A stretch of 64,000 bases of DNA from Zoroaster sp. YZ-2022 (GCA_029582265.1 CM055819.1:31039164-31103163), one strand, 5' to 3'; positions 23,101-31,676 are shown, counted from the first letter of the stretch. Notes: generated from the letters alone by a model not told the origin. Made by a program: numbers and translations.

Positions 23101-24405
23101 TTGAAAACAATGGTAGGCCTAAAAAACAATTCAAATTCAAAAGTGCAACTGAGGCATTTCTTTTGCTGAGCCAAAAAAGTGGGGGAAGATTCTTTGGACC
23201 ACTCCTCCCTAGACAAAAGGATATATACCCTCCCCACCCACACCCCACACCTCCCTATACCCCCACATCTCCCCACCTACACCCCACACTCCCACCCACA
23301 CCCTGCACCTCCCCACCCACACCCACACACCTCCCCACCAACACCCACACACCTCCCCACCAACACCCGCACACCTCCCCACCCACACCCCCACACCGCC
23401 CATGTTAAAACCACACGTGTTCTAGTAATTTTGCAGTCAAACAGTGACCTGACTTCGACTTGAAGTGTCTTGCGTTGTGCCTGTGTGGCATTTTGAGATA
23501 AGATAAAATAAATAAATAAGCAGTATATTGTTACTTACGGATGTTGATGACGACATTGGGTAATTGAGTAGGGGGAACAGCTGCACTTCTTGTTTGTCCT
23601 TTCTGTGTATAAAGAACTATTCCAACGAGTGCTGGATTGTCAAACGTATATCTGTATGATGTCTCGGTTTTAGCAACCACTTTATTATCGAACTCAGTTC
23701 CTGTATTGTCCAAGAATACAAGAAGGTAGTTATCAAAGTCCCCAACAGCGGCGTCCCATTTAAACTCAATCACCGTGGTCCCGATGAATTGCATTGTAAA
23801 TCCAGTTGGTGTCGGCGGCTGTTGGCCTACAAGAAAACAAATCAGATGAGAAAAAGCATTACAATGTTATGATGGTATGCATATGTAATATGATGGTATG
23901 CACATATGTTATGCAACCCCGTAGGCTGGTTTGAAAATGGGCGAGGGGCGTTTTTGGAGAAAGTGGAACTTTCTGGAAAAAGTAGAACTCAAATTTGGCA
24001 AAAGAAAAATAGTCCAGGGGCCTTGAGATAACTTCCCCTGCCCTGATGCTATTATCCTAATGAGAATACCAATGGGCCCGGATCTGGAAACCCTTCAGTG
24101 ACGACGACACTTTTCTGCGATAGTTCAGGCCTATACACCTATGGAGGTCGAAATTTGGACATCTGCTTTTCTAAATATGCAAACAGCAGATATAGAACGT
24201 TTTGGAAAATGCATTTTTCTACTTTTCGGCTACCCCCCAGAAAGCAGATATTATATGGAACGTTTGGGTAAAGCGGGCACAAACCTACTCCACCGTGGCT
24301 AATTCGTATTGAGATTTCATGATCGTAAATGTATACAAACCTACCTTCTGCCGAGTGAAGCGTGGAAGCCAACACAACCACAACAACCAGAACCAGAAAT
24401 CTCAT
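3526..24405 (-). CDS. Gene B: receptor tyrosine kinase with FN3 and EGF modules (Tie/FGFR-type kinase)
   Basis: A complete gene can be traced from an ATG at 24405 to a TGA at 3526-3528. Omitting the frame-broken EGF-2 exon and reading FN3-3 across its transposon, the exons total 2415 nt, or 804 residues. The order is signal peptide (1-20), FN3 x3 (21-308), EGF x3 (309-424), transmembrane helix (about 431-453), kinase (about 517-775) and a short tail. Visible kinase marks are the loop LGRGNFGEV (523-531), Lys548 in [13 protein letters not shown] (catalytic Asp648), DFG (666-668), and [12 protein letters not shown]. The receptor should phosphorylate tyrosines after ligand binding at the plasma membrane. 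[13 protein letters not shown] and the EGF/FN3 content point to the Tie group, but Tie receptors carry EGF before FN3. Class is sure; family is tentative. Three extracellular exons are damaged. Confidence 0.88.
3945..4038 (-). CDS. Gene B exon 16: end of kinase C-lobe
   Basis: 94-nt exon, phase 2 in and phase 0 out, with donor GTGAGT. It encodes [20 protein letters not shown], the CW...P..RP.F motif that closes tyrosine kinase domains. Confidence 0.92.
4569..4665 (-). CDS. Gene B exon 15: kinase helix G
   Basis: 97-nt exon, phase 1 in and phase 2 out, with acceptor TTGTCAAG and donor GTAAGA. It encodes [20 protein letters not shown] and [11 protein letters not shown], the G(G)TPYP...GYRM.KP block. 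Confidence 0.9.
5304..5676. mobile_element. hAT-type MITE, 'TAGGGCTGTGC' family, copy 1
   Basis: The ends are TAGGGCTGTGCG and, inverted, TAAGGCTGTGCG. The target duplication AAACCAAG is exact (5296-5303 and 5677-5684). It lies in the gene B intron between exons 14 and 15 and is related to 57559-57950. Confidence 0.85.
6052..6088. repeat. Short tandem repeat, 11-bp unit
   Basis: The unit ggaacttctc is repeated three and a half times head to tail, inside a gene B intron. Confidence 0.85.
6404..6470. repeat. Dispersed monomer of the 81-bp repeat
   Basis: One diverged unit (cttctatgagtatgattact, then gggaaggtacaacattgg) matches the array at 30.4-31.7 kb. Another relic is at about 4815-4885. 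Confidence 0.7.
6602..6642 (-). CDS. Gene B exon 14: kinase helix F (41-nt exon)
   Basis: A very short exon, phase 2 in and phase 1 out, with donor GTAAGG. It completes SDV and encodes [13 protein letters not shown], an invariant stretch of receptor tyrosine kinases. Confidence 0.9.
6751..6945. mobile_element. Possible hAT-type remnant
   Basis: The ends CAGGTGCCTAGCCA and, inverted, CAGGCGCATAGCCA pair, with a C/G-rich interior, but no clean target duplication is seen. Confidence 0.4.
7208..7420. mobile_element. hAT-type MITE, 'CAGCGGCGTAGCCA' family
   Basis: Perfect ends CAGCGGCGTAGCCA and TGGCTACGCCGCTG surround G- and C-runs. The exact 8-bp duplication AGTAGGCA is at 7200-7207 and 7421-7428. 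It sits in the intron between gene B exons 13 and 14. Confidence 0.88.
7567..7637 (-). CDS. Gene B exon 13: activation segment
   Basis: 71-nt exon, phase 0 in and phase 2 out, with donor GTAAGT. It encodes [20 protein letters not shown], the P+1 loop of a tyrosine kinase. LSIES and TRW vary from the commoner MAPES and VKW. Confidence 0.88.
8308..8421 (-). CDS. Gene B exon 12: kinase catalytic loop and DFG
   Basis: 114-nt phase 0-0 exon. [14 protein letters not shown] is the tyrosine-kinase catalytic loop and [14 protein letters not shown] the metal-binding DFG with an activation-loop tyrosine. All key residues are present. Confidence 0.93.
8422..9645. other. Gene B intron 11, no recognisable element
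   Basis: I see no repeats, RNA genes or extra exons here beyond ordinary unique-looking sequence. Confidence 0.4.
9646..9809 (-). CDS. Gene B exon 11: kinase hinge and helix E
   Basis: 164-nt exon, phase 1 in and phase 0 out, with donor GTATGT. It encodes [20 protein letters not shown], a kinase-insert-like linker, then [12 protein letters not shown]. Confidence 0.9.
10276..10386 (-). CDS. Gene B exon 10: kinase helix C and beta-4
   Basis: 111-nt phase 1-1 exon with donor GTATCA. It encodes [10 protein letters not shown] (helix-C glutamate), then [16 protein letters not shown], the usual HPNIV.L.GAC of receptor tyrosine kinases. Confidence 0.9.
10448..11124. mobile_element. MITE-like element packed with TCGA/TCGAAA motifs
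   Basis: Perfect 17-bp terminal inverted repeats, ATGCTATGGTCCCACAG and CTGTGGGACCATAGCAT. The interior is AT-rich and made of diverged repeats of gtcgaaa and tctaaa. No coding capacity; the superfamily is not clear. It lies in the intron between gene B exons 9 and 10. Confidence 0.7.
11879..12101 (-). CDS. Gene B exon 9: juxtamembrane and kinase N-lobe
   Basis: 223-nt exon, phase 0 in and phase 1 out, with acceptor TTTCACAG and donor GTAGGG. It has juxtamembrane tyrosines (NYETS, DAYEDVD), the glycine loop LGRGNFGEV and the ATP-binding lysine in SAIKMLK. Confidence 0.9.
12236..12514. mobile_element. MITE, 'TATGTGACCCGCTCTGGC' family, copy 1
   Basis: The left end tatgtgacccgctctggc pairs with the right end gagccagtcacata. 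Related copies lie at 29884-30149 and, with a different interior, at 36946-37391. Confidence 0.65.
13660..13879. mobile_element. MITE, 'CACTCTTAAAACTAAA' family, copy 1
   Basis: It starts cactcttaaaactaaa and ends acgagtg, with internal motifs gacaacactttataaag and gtctacctttatcaatg shared with 48249-48484. Confidence 0.7.
13939..14096 (-). CDS. Gene B exon 8: transmembrane helix
   Basis: 158-nt exon, phase 1 in and phase 0 out, with acceptor TTCTTAG and donor [25 protein letters not shown] starts a long hydrophobic run ending in the basic stop-transfer SKRNRKTR. Confidence 0.88.
14785..14895 (-). CDS. Gene B exon 7: EGF-4, donor site abnormal
   Basis: It encodes [15 protein letters not shown] and [15 protein letters not shown] in phase 1 from a good acceptor (TTTTCCAG). 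By phase the exon should end at ...ATAG (14785), but ACGCAT follows instead of GT. A GC donor at 14791 would also keep phase and rebuild the last cysteine from the next exon. Without splicing the frame stops at 14729-14731, which would make a secreted form. Confidence 0.75.
15370..15489 (-). CDS. Gene B exon 6: EGF-3 (calcium-binding type)
   Basis: 120-nt phase 1-1 exon with acceptor TTTTCAG and donor GTATGT. It encodes [15 protein letters not shown], then [16 protein letters not shown]. The INEC start is the calcium-binding EGF signature. Confidence 0.87.
15684..15780 (-). repeat. tRNA-derived SINE fragment (family 1)
   Basis: Read on the minus strand: ggccgagcag at the head, then tgggttcgaatcc as B box. 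Truncated; the tail is missing. Confidence 0.6.
16085..16214. mobile_element. 130-bp MITE with TA target duplication
   Basis: The terminal repeats CACTGCAAAAACTG and CAGTTTTTGCAGGG are flanked by TA on both sides, as in Tc1/mariner-like MITEs. Part of a related copy is seen at about 12885-12980. Confidence 0.65.
16216..16290 (+). repeat. tRNA-like SINE head (family 2)
   Basis: A tRNA-like block with A box ggtggtcgagagg and B box gggttcaagtc is followed by a T-run typical of a Pol III stop. It resembles minus-strand copies near 34.1 and 34.5 kb. Probably a SINE relic, not a working tRNA gene. Confidence 0.5.
16472..16575 (-). pseudogene. Gene B EGF-2 exon, frame lost
   Basis: After an acceptor (CTTTCTCAG) the frame reads [13 protein letters not shown], the first half of an EGF. 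The second half, [13 protein letters not shown], sits in a different frame, and the C3-C5 stretch is too short for a fourth cysteine. The stretch to the only sensible donor (GTGAAT) is 107 nt, not a multiple of three, whereas every neighbouring module is 1-1. A deletion in the C3-C4 loop, about 10 nt if the original was 117, explains this. Exact ends are uncertain by a few bases. Skipping the exon keeps the gene in frame; a sequencing error is possible. Confidence 0.65.
16874..17055. mobile_element. Possible hAT-type MITE
   Basis: GGCGGATCC at the left and GGATCCGCC at the right face each other across G- and C-rich runs, the style of the 20027-21179 element. Target duplication not clear. Confidence 0.45.
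17086..17192 (-). repeat. tRNA-derived SINE fragment (family 1)
   Basis: The minus strand shows the B box tgggtttgaatccc and the downstream gtccctaagcaagacac motif of the family. Confidence 0.6.
17345..17461 (-). CDS. Gene B exon 5: EGF-1
   Basis: 117-nt phase 1-1 exon with acceptor TTCACAG and donor GTAGGT. It encodes [14 protein letters not shown] and [12 protein letters not shown], a complete EGF. Confidence 0.88.
17520..19390. other. Gene B intron 4, mostly unique-looking
   Basis: AT-rich intron with a twice-repeated ttggttttgttattgg motif at about 17727-17752. No exon, RNA gene or complete transposon was recognised in this part. Confidence 0.4.
19391..19470. mobile_element. Possible pogo/Tigger-like end
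   Basis: cagtgaaatctcgataagtc followed by aacttcgacttattcgg resembles ends of Tigger-type elements. Only one end is visible. Confidence 0.35.
19742..20026 (-). CDS. Gene B exon 4, remainder of FN3-3 after the transposon
   Basis: It resumes in frame at the target duplication ([19 protein letters not shown], then ENYIIKYG) and ends with a GTAAGT donor in phase 1. The FN3 tryptophan and the Y.i.Y strand are intact. As it stands the exon cannot be read continuously because the transposon adds stops and shifts frame. Confidence 0.85.
20027..21179. mobile_element. 1153-bp hAT-type element inserted in the FN3-3 exon of gene B
   Basis: The ends are CAACGGCGGATCCAGG and, inverted, CAACGGCGGATCTAGG. 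The 8-bp duplication TGTAAAAC is exact (20019-20026 and 21180-21187). G-runs and an A-rich stretch follow the left end. No transposase frame is evident. The insertion separates the first 15 nt of the exon from the rest. Confidence 0.92.
21188..21202 (-). CDS. Gene B exon 4, first 15 nt (FN3-3, split by a transposon)
   Basis: After the acceptor GTTTTAG the exon starts GTCCGGAACCACCTA (CPEPPS in frame), then runs into the 8-bp target duplication and the transposon. Removing the 1153-bp insert and one copy of the duplication restores a 300-nt phase 1-1 FN3 exon. Confidence 0.8.
21700..21860. repeat. Purine-rich GAGA low-complexity tract
   Basis: About 160 bases of gagagagcaagagagcgag type repeats in a gene B intron. 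Open frames through it are meaningless. Confidence 0.9.
22189..22464 (-). CDS. Gene B exon 3: FN3-2
   Basis: 276-nt phase 1-1 exon with acceptor TTGCAG and donor GTAAGT. It has the FN3 landmarks [19 protein letters not shown], then [17 protein letters not shown], the conserved L.aG..Y.v.v core. Confidence 0.87.
23222..23402. repeat. C-rich tandem repeat (ccccacccacac type)
   Basis: A polypyrimidine/CA-rich array with a unit of roughly 19-23 bp (acacctccccaccaacaccc), in a gene B intron. Confidence 0.85.
23539..23826 (-). CDS. Gene B exon 2: FN3-1
   Basis: 288-nt phase 1-1 exon with acceptor CTTGTAG and donor GTAAGT. It encodes [19 protein letters not shown], a tryptophan ([15 protein letters not shown]), and a late tyrosine/threonine strand, fitting one fibronectin type III fold of about 95 residues. 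Confidence 0.82.
24345..24405 (-). CDS. Gene B exon 1: signal peptide
   Basis: The ATG at 24405 opens [20 protein letters not shown], a classic signal peptide with probable cleavage after HSA or AEG. The exon ends in phase 1 at a GTAGGT donor. In-frame upstream ATGs at 24426 and 24459 would add non-hydrophobic residues, so 24405 was preferred. Confidence 0.82.
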
Positions 24406-25744
24406 CGATTTATTGAAACATTCCATTCCGAAGATGACAATGTGGCTGATTTGAATCAAATGATGATTATAGGCTATTTACAGTCGCACTTGGTGATTTA
24501 ACTAACTCAAATGCGAAAACATTCCGCAACTGAGTAAGATTTCTCGTCCAACTGTAGCTGATGACGATATACAAGTTGTGGTTTATCTCGGCCAATCTGC
24601 CGTAAAATTACGATTTGATTTAAAAACTGGAATTTCTATCTAACCCACACCCACAGCATTGCCAACTTAGCATGGTTCTTGGTTCTGAAGTATGTGATTG
24701 TGTTTATCTAAACGCCAATCCTTACCTTTGAGAATAATAGCCGTTTTTAGCTTCAAAAAGCGAACAAAAGATTGAGCCTTGAACATGTATGAGATCATCG
24801 AACGCTTCTTTCTACATTATTATTATTATTATTTTTTTTATTCGACCTCAACAAAACAATACAACAAAAAATACAGAGCAATGCAAACAACTAGAAATAC
24901 CTGAGACAAATGACATAAAAACACAATACACACAATAGAATTATTAACAATATAATGATAGAAGGGCAACAAGATGAACATGATGAAAATGACTACGAGT
25001 AAGTAGAAGTGTGAGAATGAGTAAAAGGGGAGCATGCATGTTATAGATCAAACTCGGTCAATTCGATGAAGGACAAAAACTTACCAAAAAAACTTGCCAC
25101 AACATCAACAATATTATGCGGGTCGGGGACAACAATAGTAAACTAAATTACTGTTGCTCGGAAGCATGTTATCCCGCGCATAATAAGACAGGAAGACTAC
25201 AAGACTAAAACAAAACACCAAGGAACACTAGAGTGAGCAGAGAAAACACCAAGTACTCAATGCACGCAAGCTCCCGGGTAATACTTGTATGGGTAGATTA
25301 ATTATTGTCAGTTAGGGTTTAAGCAGACATCTTTAAGTTTAAGGCGAGACATGTCGGCAGAGGACACAATACAGAGGAGTCCCGAATGTGTGGAGGAATA
25401 GTGATCCAAATGATGGTACTTTAACCAAAGGGAGATGAATGTGGGTCTGTAACAAAAACAGTTTTTGTGAGAGTGCGCCTTATCTTCATTGCTTTAAAGG
25501 CTAGTGGTACATTTATACTGATGGTAAAATGTAGGCTGTATAAATATATCCAGACATAAACCAACTTGTACAGTTCCAGCTTCTTTTGTTAAGTTGTTTA
25601 AGACAAAAATAGTTTGTTATCCCCATAACAATTTCTCATGAAATTCAGGTGGGAGATGATTGTATTACGTTTGCTGAAATGGTAAAATTGGTAAAATATT
25701 TGAAATAAAGGGTTCCCTGACCGGCCTATATGGTGATGAGCCGT
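24406..25744. other. Upstream flank of gene B
   Basis: It should contain the 5' UTR and promoter of gene B, but no TATA box or start site could be fixed. A (TTA)n run at about 24820-24840 leads into an A-rich 200-base segment that may be the tail of an antisense retroelement. Confidence 0.4.
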
Positions 25745-26405
25745 AAAAGTAATGGGGAGGAGCCGCTCACACCTAGTAGAGGTGGGTTTCAGAGGTACCA
25801 GATGTGGAAAAGAGTGAAGGTGGAAAAGATTGAGATTAAGGTGTGAGGAGGGTGAGGGTGAGTGAGGTCGAGGTGGGCTGAGGTTGAGTTGTGCGGTACG
25901 GTGGGGCTCGTGAAGATGTTGTGAGGGACGGATGACGTAATAGGGTGACTCGGACCATGTCCAGACAAGTCTAAACATGTTTGGTGACATTACATGCCGA
26001 GTCAGGACAATTAGAATTATTATAAATGGTTGCCACACAAACATCCACAGCAAACAACAAATAAATAACAAAATAAATAATCTGTTGAGAAAGGGTGTCA
26101 CGTACGTTATGTTGACGGGGTGGGGTTGGATTTGTTCACGGTAGTGTAGCTGACGTCAACAATAACGGTTTCCGTTACCAAACATGTCCAGGCATGTTTG
26201 GACGTGGTCCGAGTCACCCAGCTATGACGTCATCGTGTCCACATCCACGGGACCCACCGCACACTAAACCTCTAGCCCACCACACCCTCACTCACCCTCA
26301 CTCATCTCAATCACCCTCACCCACCTCACACCTTAATCTCACTCTGTGCTACCCAGGTACTCTGAAAAACCACCTCAATAAGGTGTGGGCAGCTCCTCCT
26401 GCACT
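25745..26405. mobile_element. Foldback element with arms of about 230 bp
   Basis: The left arm (about 25745-25985) is matched in reverse by the right arm (about 26170-26405). Examples are aggtgggtttcagaggtacc against ggtactctgaaaaaccacc, and gggtgactcggaccatgtcc against ggacgtggtccgagtcaccc. No coding capacity. Confidence 0.65.
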
Positions 26406-26409
26406 ACTT

Positions 26410-26842
26410 ATGACATAAAACACAATAAAGGGGGCCACTTTGCATCCGTCACGTTAGCAGTTTTTCCAATGGTTGTTATTTATTTTTAAGTACCTGAAAT
26501 CGACCAAAAAGTGTTTCAACATGTGAATGGACATGCAGGCTTATACAAGAACTAATTTGAGTTGATTGATTGATTTATTTTTTTACCCTTAAATTTCCAT
26601 AAAAATTGGACGGAAAAAGTTACCTCACTTTTCCGTCCATTTGTTGATGGAAATTTTAGGGTAATTAAAAAAATAATAGCAATAATCAACTCAAATTATC
26701 TTTAGGATAAGCATACATGTCTATTCAAATGTTGACATTCTTTTTGGGTGGTTTCAGATTTAAAAAAAAAAAATTACAACCATTAGAAAAACTGCTCACG
26801 TGACGGTAGGAAAGTGGCCCCCTTTATTGTGTTTTATGTCTT
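26410..26842. mobile_element. Foldback MITE 'ATGACATAAAACACAATAAA', copy 1
   Basis: Almost the whole element is a hairpin: gacataaaacacaataaagg at the left is mirrored by ctttattgtgttttatgtc at the right. The loop lies near ggacgg. It is nearly identical to 34712-35162 (inverted) and 58126-58567. Confidence 0.85.
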
Positions 26843-28167
26843 ATATATCATTAAAGAATTACCTTTACAGGCATGGCGGCTGTGGAGGGTCCTCAAGAGA
26901 AAATTTGTTTGCTGTTCTGATAACATTAACACTGTAATTTCAAGATCTAGACGTCTGAAGTTCATTTTATTGCAGATTAATTGTAATCAAAGAGCAATAA
27001 CTCTGAACGTTTTAATTTTTCATCTTGTATTTCGCGTTTTTATTAGAAAAATTATGGCTTCGGGTATACCCCCCGTCATATTAGCAATTTCCTGCAACAT
27101 TAGATTGGATTGGAAAACTGCTAGTTTGTTTCCCTTTCTTTAAAACGAAATTAACAGTAAATTAACGAAAAGCGCGGGCCATTTATAAAATACAGGCCCA
27201 TTAAATGGGTTCATAAATCTAAAACGATTATGTCACAACCCGAATTGGCGGCACATCGGGCAAATCATTATTTGAATACATTGGGCCTTTCTCAAGAATT
27301 TGCAGTTTCCACATGTCAACAAAACAATCAAATATTATGACAATTTGCTGTTTTGAGAGAAATATGAACACAGCTGAGTCAGTCACACTGATATCATGCA
27401 ACAAAGTGCTATTATTTCGCCAGATAGGGGGCGCTATCACTCATTAATAAGGATACACGATGAGAGTTTGTAGTTGAGACGAATTCTTCGGCAGTTTATA
27501 CACAAATAATTAATAGCTCAATCAAGAGACTGTATAAGTTTTCCCAAAACATTTATTGTACACAAGAAAGAAAATAAAAAGTTAGAGATTTTAAACAGAG
27601 AATAGCTGCTTCAAAGCAAACATGGCAAATCCCATTAAAATGGTCCAGTTCCCTAAGAAAACTATATAGCCCTACAAGACGATAAGAGGTACAACATAAG
27701 TACAGCAATTTCTGTGCAGTAATATACAACATTTATAGCAAAGAGAAATTCTAGACACTTTCTAGAAAAATATAAACTATCTAAAAATTAATGAGGTACT
27801 TCTTTTTCATTAAGACTTTGAGATACAAAAAAATAAATTTGGGATAATCCTGCCCAACAAAAGTTAAAGGGAAAGGAAGTAGTTTTAGGAAATCGATGCA
27901 AATAAAAAATCCCTTTGTGTTCCCTTATATTACACGAACAATTTAATTAAATATTATTTGTTTTATAATACAATATAAATAATAATATGCATAATTATGG
28001 TTATTTTGTTTTAAATGATTTCGTTGCCACTGATCAATACAAGACCGGAATTTAAACTAACTGAAAATAAACAGATTTCTACAACACACATGCCCTATTG
28101 AATTAAATTCCTCGACTTTAAATGTGTTCTGAAAATATGTTTGAGCATAATTAATGAGAACATACCC
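26843..28167. other. Intergenic sequence
   Basis: AT-rich, no gene or clear repeat recognised. Confidence 0.4.
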
Positions 28168-28382
28168 TCTTAATGTAAAGAGTGAAAACCACTCTTTTAA
28201 AGAGCTATATGACGGACAAGTCTTTTTTTGGAGTGAAACCCACTCTGATTCAATTGAAAAATACAGTAAAAGGCTACCAATTCACTCTTTATACACGACT
28301 AATTTTACTCTCTATCCACTCCAAAAAGACTTGTCTGCCATATAGCTCTTTGAAAGAGTGGTTTTCACTCTTTTACATTAAA
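28168..28382. mobile_element. Foldback MITE with arms of about 65 bp
   Basis: The left arm taatgtaaagagtgaaaacc and gacggacaagtcttt pair with the right arm aaagacttgtctgccat and ggttttcactcttttacatt. About 215 bp in all. Confidence 0.75.
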
Positions 28383-28759
28383 GGAGTAGTTTATTAATTA
28401 CAATGTTTGATACAATTAAGGTAAATTTTAAAGATTTTGTTTTAGGAACTAAGACAAATTTAGGCCAACTGGTATAAAAAAATCCTGCAGTGACAGGTTC
28501 GCATTGGGCATCAGTCAAATTGTCTTTGTTCATAAAAAATGCCTTATTAACTACAAATTAATTAATTATAATAGCCTTTAGAACAAATTTGTAATGTTTA
28601 CTTCATAACAGTAACATTGATACAAATGGCAATACTCAGTGTATGTGCCCACAAATGCATATAACTAAATTAATGATTTGGTTCGTTAACAAACAAACAT
28701 GTAAACTTTCGGCAGATTAAACAAAATTCATCAACTTTTCTTGTGTTTATCCTAAGTTG

Positions 28760-29134
28760 GAGTGTCGTGGCCGCGCGGTCTAGCTTACCGGACTCAAGTT
28801 CTGGTGTTAGCAGCAGAATGTGGGTTCGAAACCCGGCCGTGACACTTGTGTCCTTGAGCAAGACACTTAACCATCATTGCTTCTCTCCACCCAGGGGTTA
28901 AATGGGTACCTGTGAGGGCAGAGTTGGTTGATTAGCCCTATATGCGCTGTAATGGCAGCAATTGAGCTGTATACTCCCCAGGGAGCTGAGATGGTTTCAT
29001 GAATGATTTATGAGCCTTATGAGCCTTATGAGCCTTATGAGCAGGGGTAATAATATAATGCGCCTTGAGCACCACTCAGTTGGTGGATACATGCGCTATA
29101 TAAGTCCACACATTATTATTATTACTATTATTAA
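28760..29134 (+). repeat. tRNA-derived SINE (family 1), full-length
   Basis: The tRNA-like head (gtcgtggccgcgcggtctag, B box gggttcgaaacc) is followed by a conserved body and ends in (ATT)n. It is nearly identical to 45416-45790 across most of its length, implying recent activity. Confidence 0.85.
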
Positions 29135-29883
29135 GTTTTCCAATCATTTTTTTTCTATAGATATTTAAAAAAAAAGAAAAAAGTTTCCTATATTTCTGTA
29201 TTGTTTCAGTATGTTCCTATAATATAGGAATTATATCCAGCAAGGACATTTGAACAATTCATAAATAATTACATTTTTCGCATATAAAAGTTGTAATTTT
29301 ATAAACACATAACATAAATAATTCAAAACTTAAGCTGAAATAATTTGGGGATTTAGATATTACTTGTAGGCATTTCATCTGTACTGACAGGCCATGGCTC
29401 CTCCCTTGTGTTCAGACGGGCTACACTCGTCGTTCTGCGACAGAAAGTGAGAAATAAAACGGGTAAATATTTCTGTGAAAGTTATCGTTTTGGGCCAAGA
29501 CTTCTTATGTAAAACTTGAGGCTTTGCATACTGGAATAATGATATGCTTATGCTCCATTGTCCCAATCAAAGAATCACAGTCCCAGTGTACCCTTAGCAC
29601 TCGATCACCCAGAACCTGACATTCTCCTGAAGAATGCTCTCCTAAAGCATACTGATCTTTAGATTTAAAAAAATTTCTATTTTTTATATATATATATTTA
29701 TTGCAATTTATTTTTGTAATATCAGTGGTTCTGGGTATGAAGGCCCTGGGCCACAGTTATTTAGTTAACTTTTTCATGCCCTGGCATGTTCCACTGGTAA
29801 TGCTCTGTTTTGTATATTGTCTTATGTTTGTTGTGTATTATGCTGAATAAATAATAATAATTGTGGAAGAGGAGGGATCCAAA

Positions 29884-30149
29884 TTTGTGACTGGCTCTGG
29901 CAAAATCCTAAACTTGGAATCAACTTTTCGGAGTAACCTCCCAAATTTATCGTGAAAATTAACAATGTTCCCAACAACGTTTCAGGATTTTTCTTTTTCC
30001 ATCAAAATCTAGAGAAAATGCTCTAACTCTATAATGGTGACATGAAAATCTCAAACTGGTCCCTGGGGGTCAGTTTTTGACCTTTTCATGGCTGTTACGC
30101 ATTATGGTAAATCCCGAGAAGTTTGGGTTTTGCCAGAGCAGGTCACATA
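29884..30149. mobile_element. MITE, 'GTGACCCGCTCTGGC' family, copy 2
   Basis: The ends tgtgactggctctggcaaaa and ttttgccagagcaggtcaca are inverted. The interior includes caacgttt and caaactggtccctggg, shared with 12236-12514 in opposite orientation. Confidence 0.7.
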
Positions 30150-30369
30150 TATATTCAATGTCTTACACCTGAAAAATAGGAAATGAAAGGAACAATCAGT
30201 TGGGGGTTTGGTTACAAACATGAGTTCCCAAAGCCAGTACAGTAACCATCCACTCCCTGCAACATTGCTTCGATAAAGTTAGAAGGAAGGAAACAAAAGT
30301 TCAAAATATCAACTCTCCCTAAGAAGTGACATGGCTGGATTGACCACTGTCACCTTCTACGGACCATCA

Positions 30370-31676
30370 GGTACAGGACTGGTAATGTTTTCAGCACTAT
30401 TTCTATGAGTATGCTTACTCTCTTTGAATCAAGATGTACATTAGAGGGAAGGTACAACATTAATTGGTATAATGTCGGCCAAACTGCTTCTATGAGTATG
30501 CGTACTCTCTTTGAATCAAGATATACATTAAAGGGAAGGTACAGCATTGGTAATGTTGGCCAAACTGCTTCTATGAGTGTGCTTACTCTCTTTGAATCAA
30601 GATATACATTGAAGGGAAGGTACAACATTGGTAATGTTGGCCAAACTGCTTCTATGAGTATGCTTACTCTCTTTGAATCAAGATATACATTAAAGGGAAG
30701 GTACACCATTGGTAATGTTGGCCAAACTGCTTCTATGAGTGTGCTTACTCTCTTTGAATCAAGATATACATTGAAGGGAAGGTACAACATTGGTAATGTT
30801 GACAAAACTGCTTCTATGAGTATGCTTACTCTCTTTGAATCAAGATATACATTGAAGGGAAGGTACAGCATTGGTAATATTGGCCAAACTGCTTCTATGA
30901 GTGTGCTTACTCTCTTTGAATCAAGATATACATTGAAGGGAAGGTACAACATTGGTAATGTTGGCCAAACTGCTTCTATGAGTGTGCTTACTCTCTTTGA
31001 ATCAAGATATACATTGAAGGGAAGGTACAGCATTGGTAATGTTGGCCAAACTGCTTCTATGAGTATGCTTAATCTCTTTGAATCAAGATATACATTGAAG
31101 GGAAGGTACAGCATTGGTAATGTTGGCCAAACTGCTTCTATGAGTATGCTTAATCTCTTTGAATCAAGATATACATTGAAGGGAAGGTACAGCATTGGTA
31201 ATGTTGGCCAAACTGCTTCTATGAGTATGCTTACTCTCTTTGAATCAAGATATACATTGAAGGGAAGGTACAGCATTGGTAATGTTGGCCAAACTGCTTC
31301 TATGAGTGTGCTTACTCTCTTTGAATCAAGATATACATTGAAGGGAAGGTACACCATTGGTAATGTTGGCCAAACTGCTTCTATGAGTGTGCTTACTCTC
31401 TTTGAATCAAGATATACATTGAAGGGAAGGTACAGCATTGGTCATGTTGGCAAAACTGCTTCTATGAGTGTGCTTACTCTCTTTGAATCAAGATATACAT
31501 TGAAGGGAAGGTACAGCATTGGTAATGTTGGCAACTCTGCTTCTATGAGTATGCTTACTCTCTTTGAATCAAGATATACATTGAAGGGAAGGTACAGCAT
31601 TGGTAATATTGGCAACACTGTTTCTACTAGTAGGCCTATGCTTACTTTCATTGAATCAAAGTATACTTTAAACAGC
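30370..31676. repeat. Minisatellite array, 81-bp unit, about 16 copies
   Basis: The unit includes cttctatgagtatgcttact, ctttgaatcaagatatacat and gaagggaaggtacagcattg. The period of 81 bases is a multiple of three and the unit lacks stops in at least one frame on each strand. This leaves long open frames on plus (30405-31721) and minus (30350-31438). The repeated peptide ([20 protein letters not shown] on plus) has no known domain. I call it non-coding satellite. Units vary at a few fixed sites (atg/gtg, aaag/gaag, cagc/caac/cacc). Confidence 0.9.

Noticed and set aside
23055..23463. Proline/histidine/threonine-rich frames
   Set aside because: They are translations of a C-rich simple repeat inside a gene B intron.
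29374..29433. Alternative last exon for gene A (strong acceptor TTTCTGTCGCAG; NDECSPSEHKGG or RTTSVARLNTREE depending on frame)
   Set aside because: It can join exon 28 in phase, but the exon at 32967-33114 is much nearer, has better coding character and also fits. It could be an alternative end; evidence is too thin to annotate.
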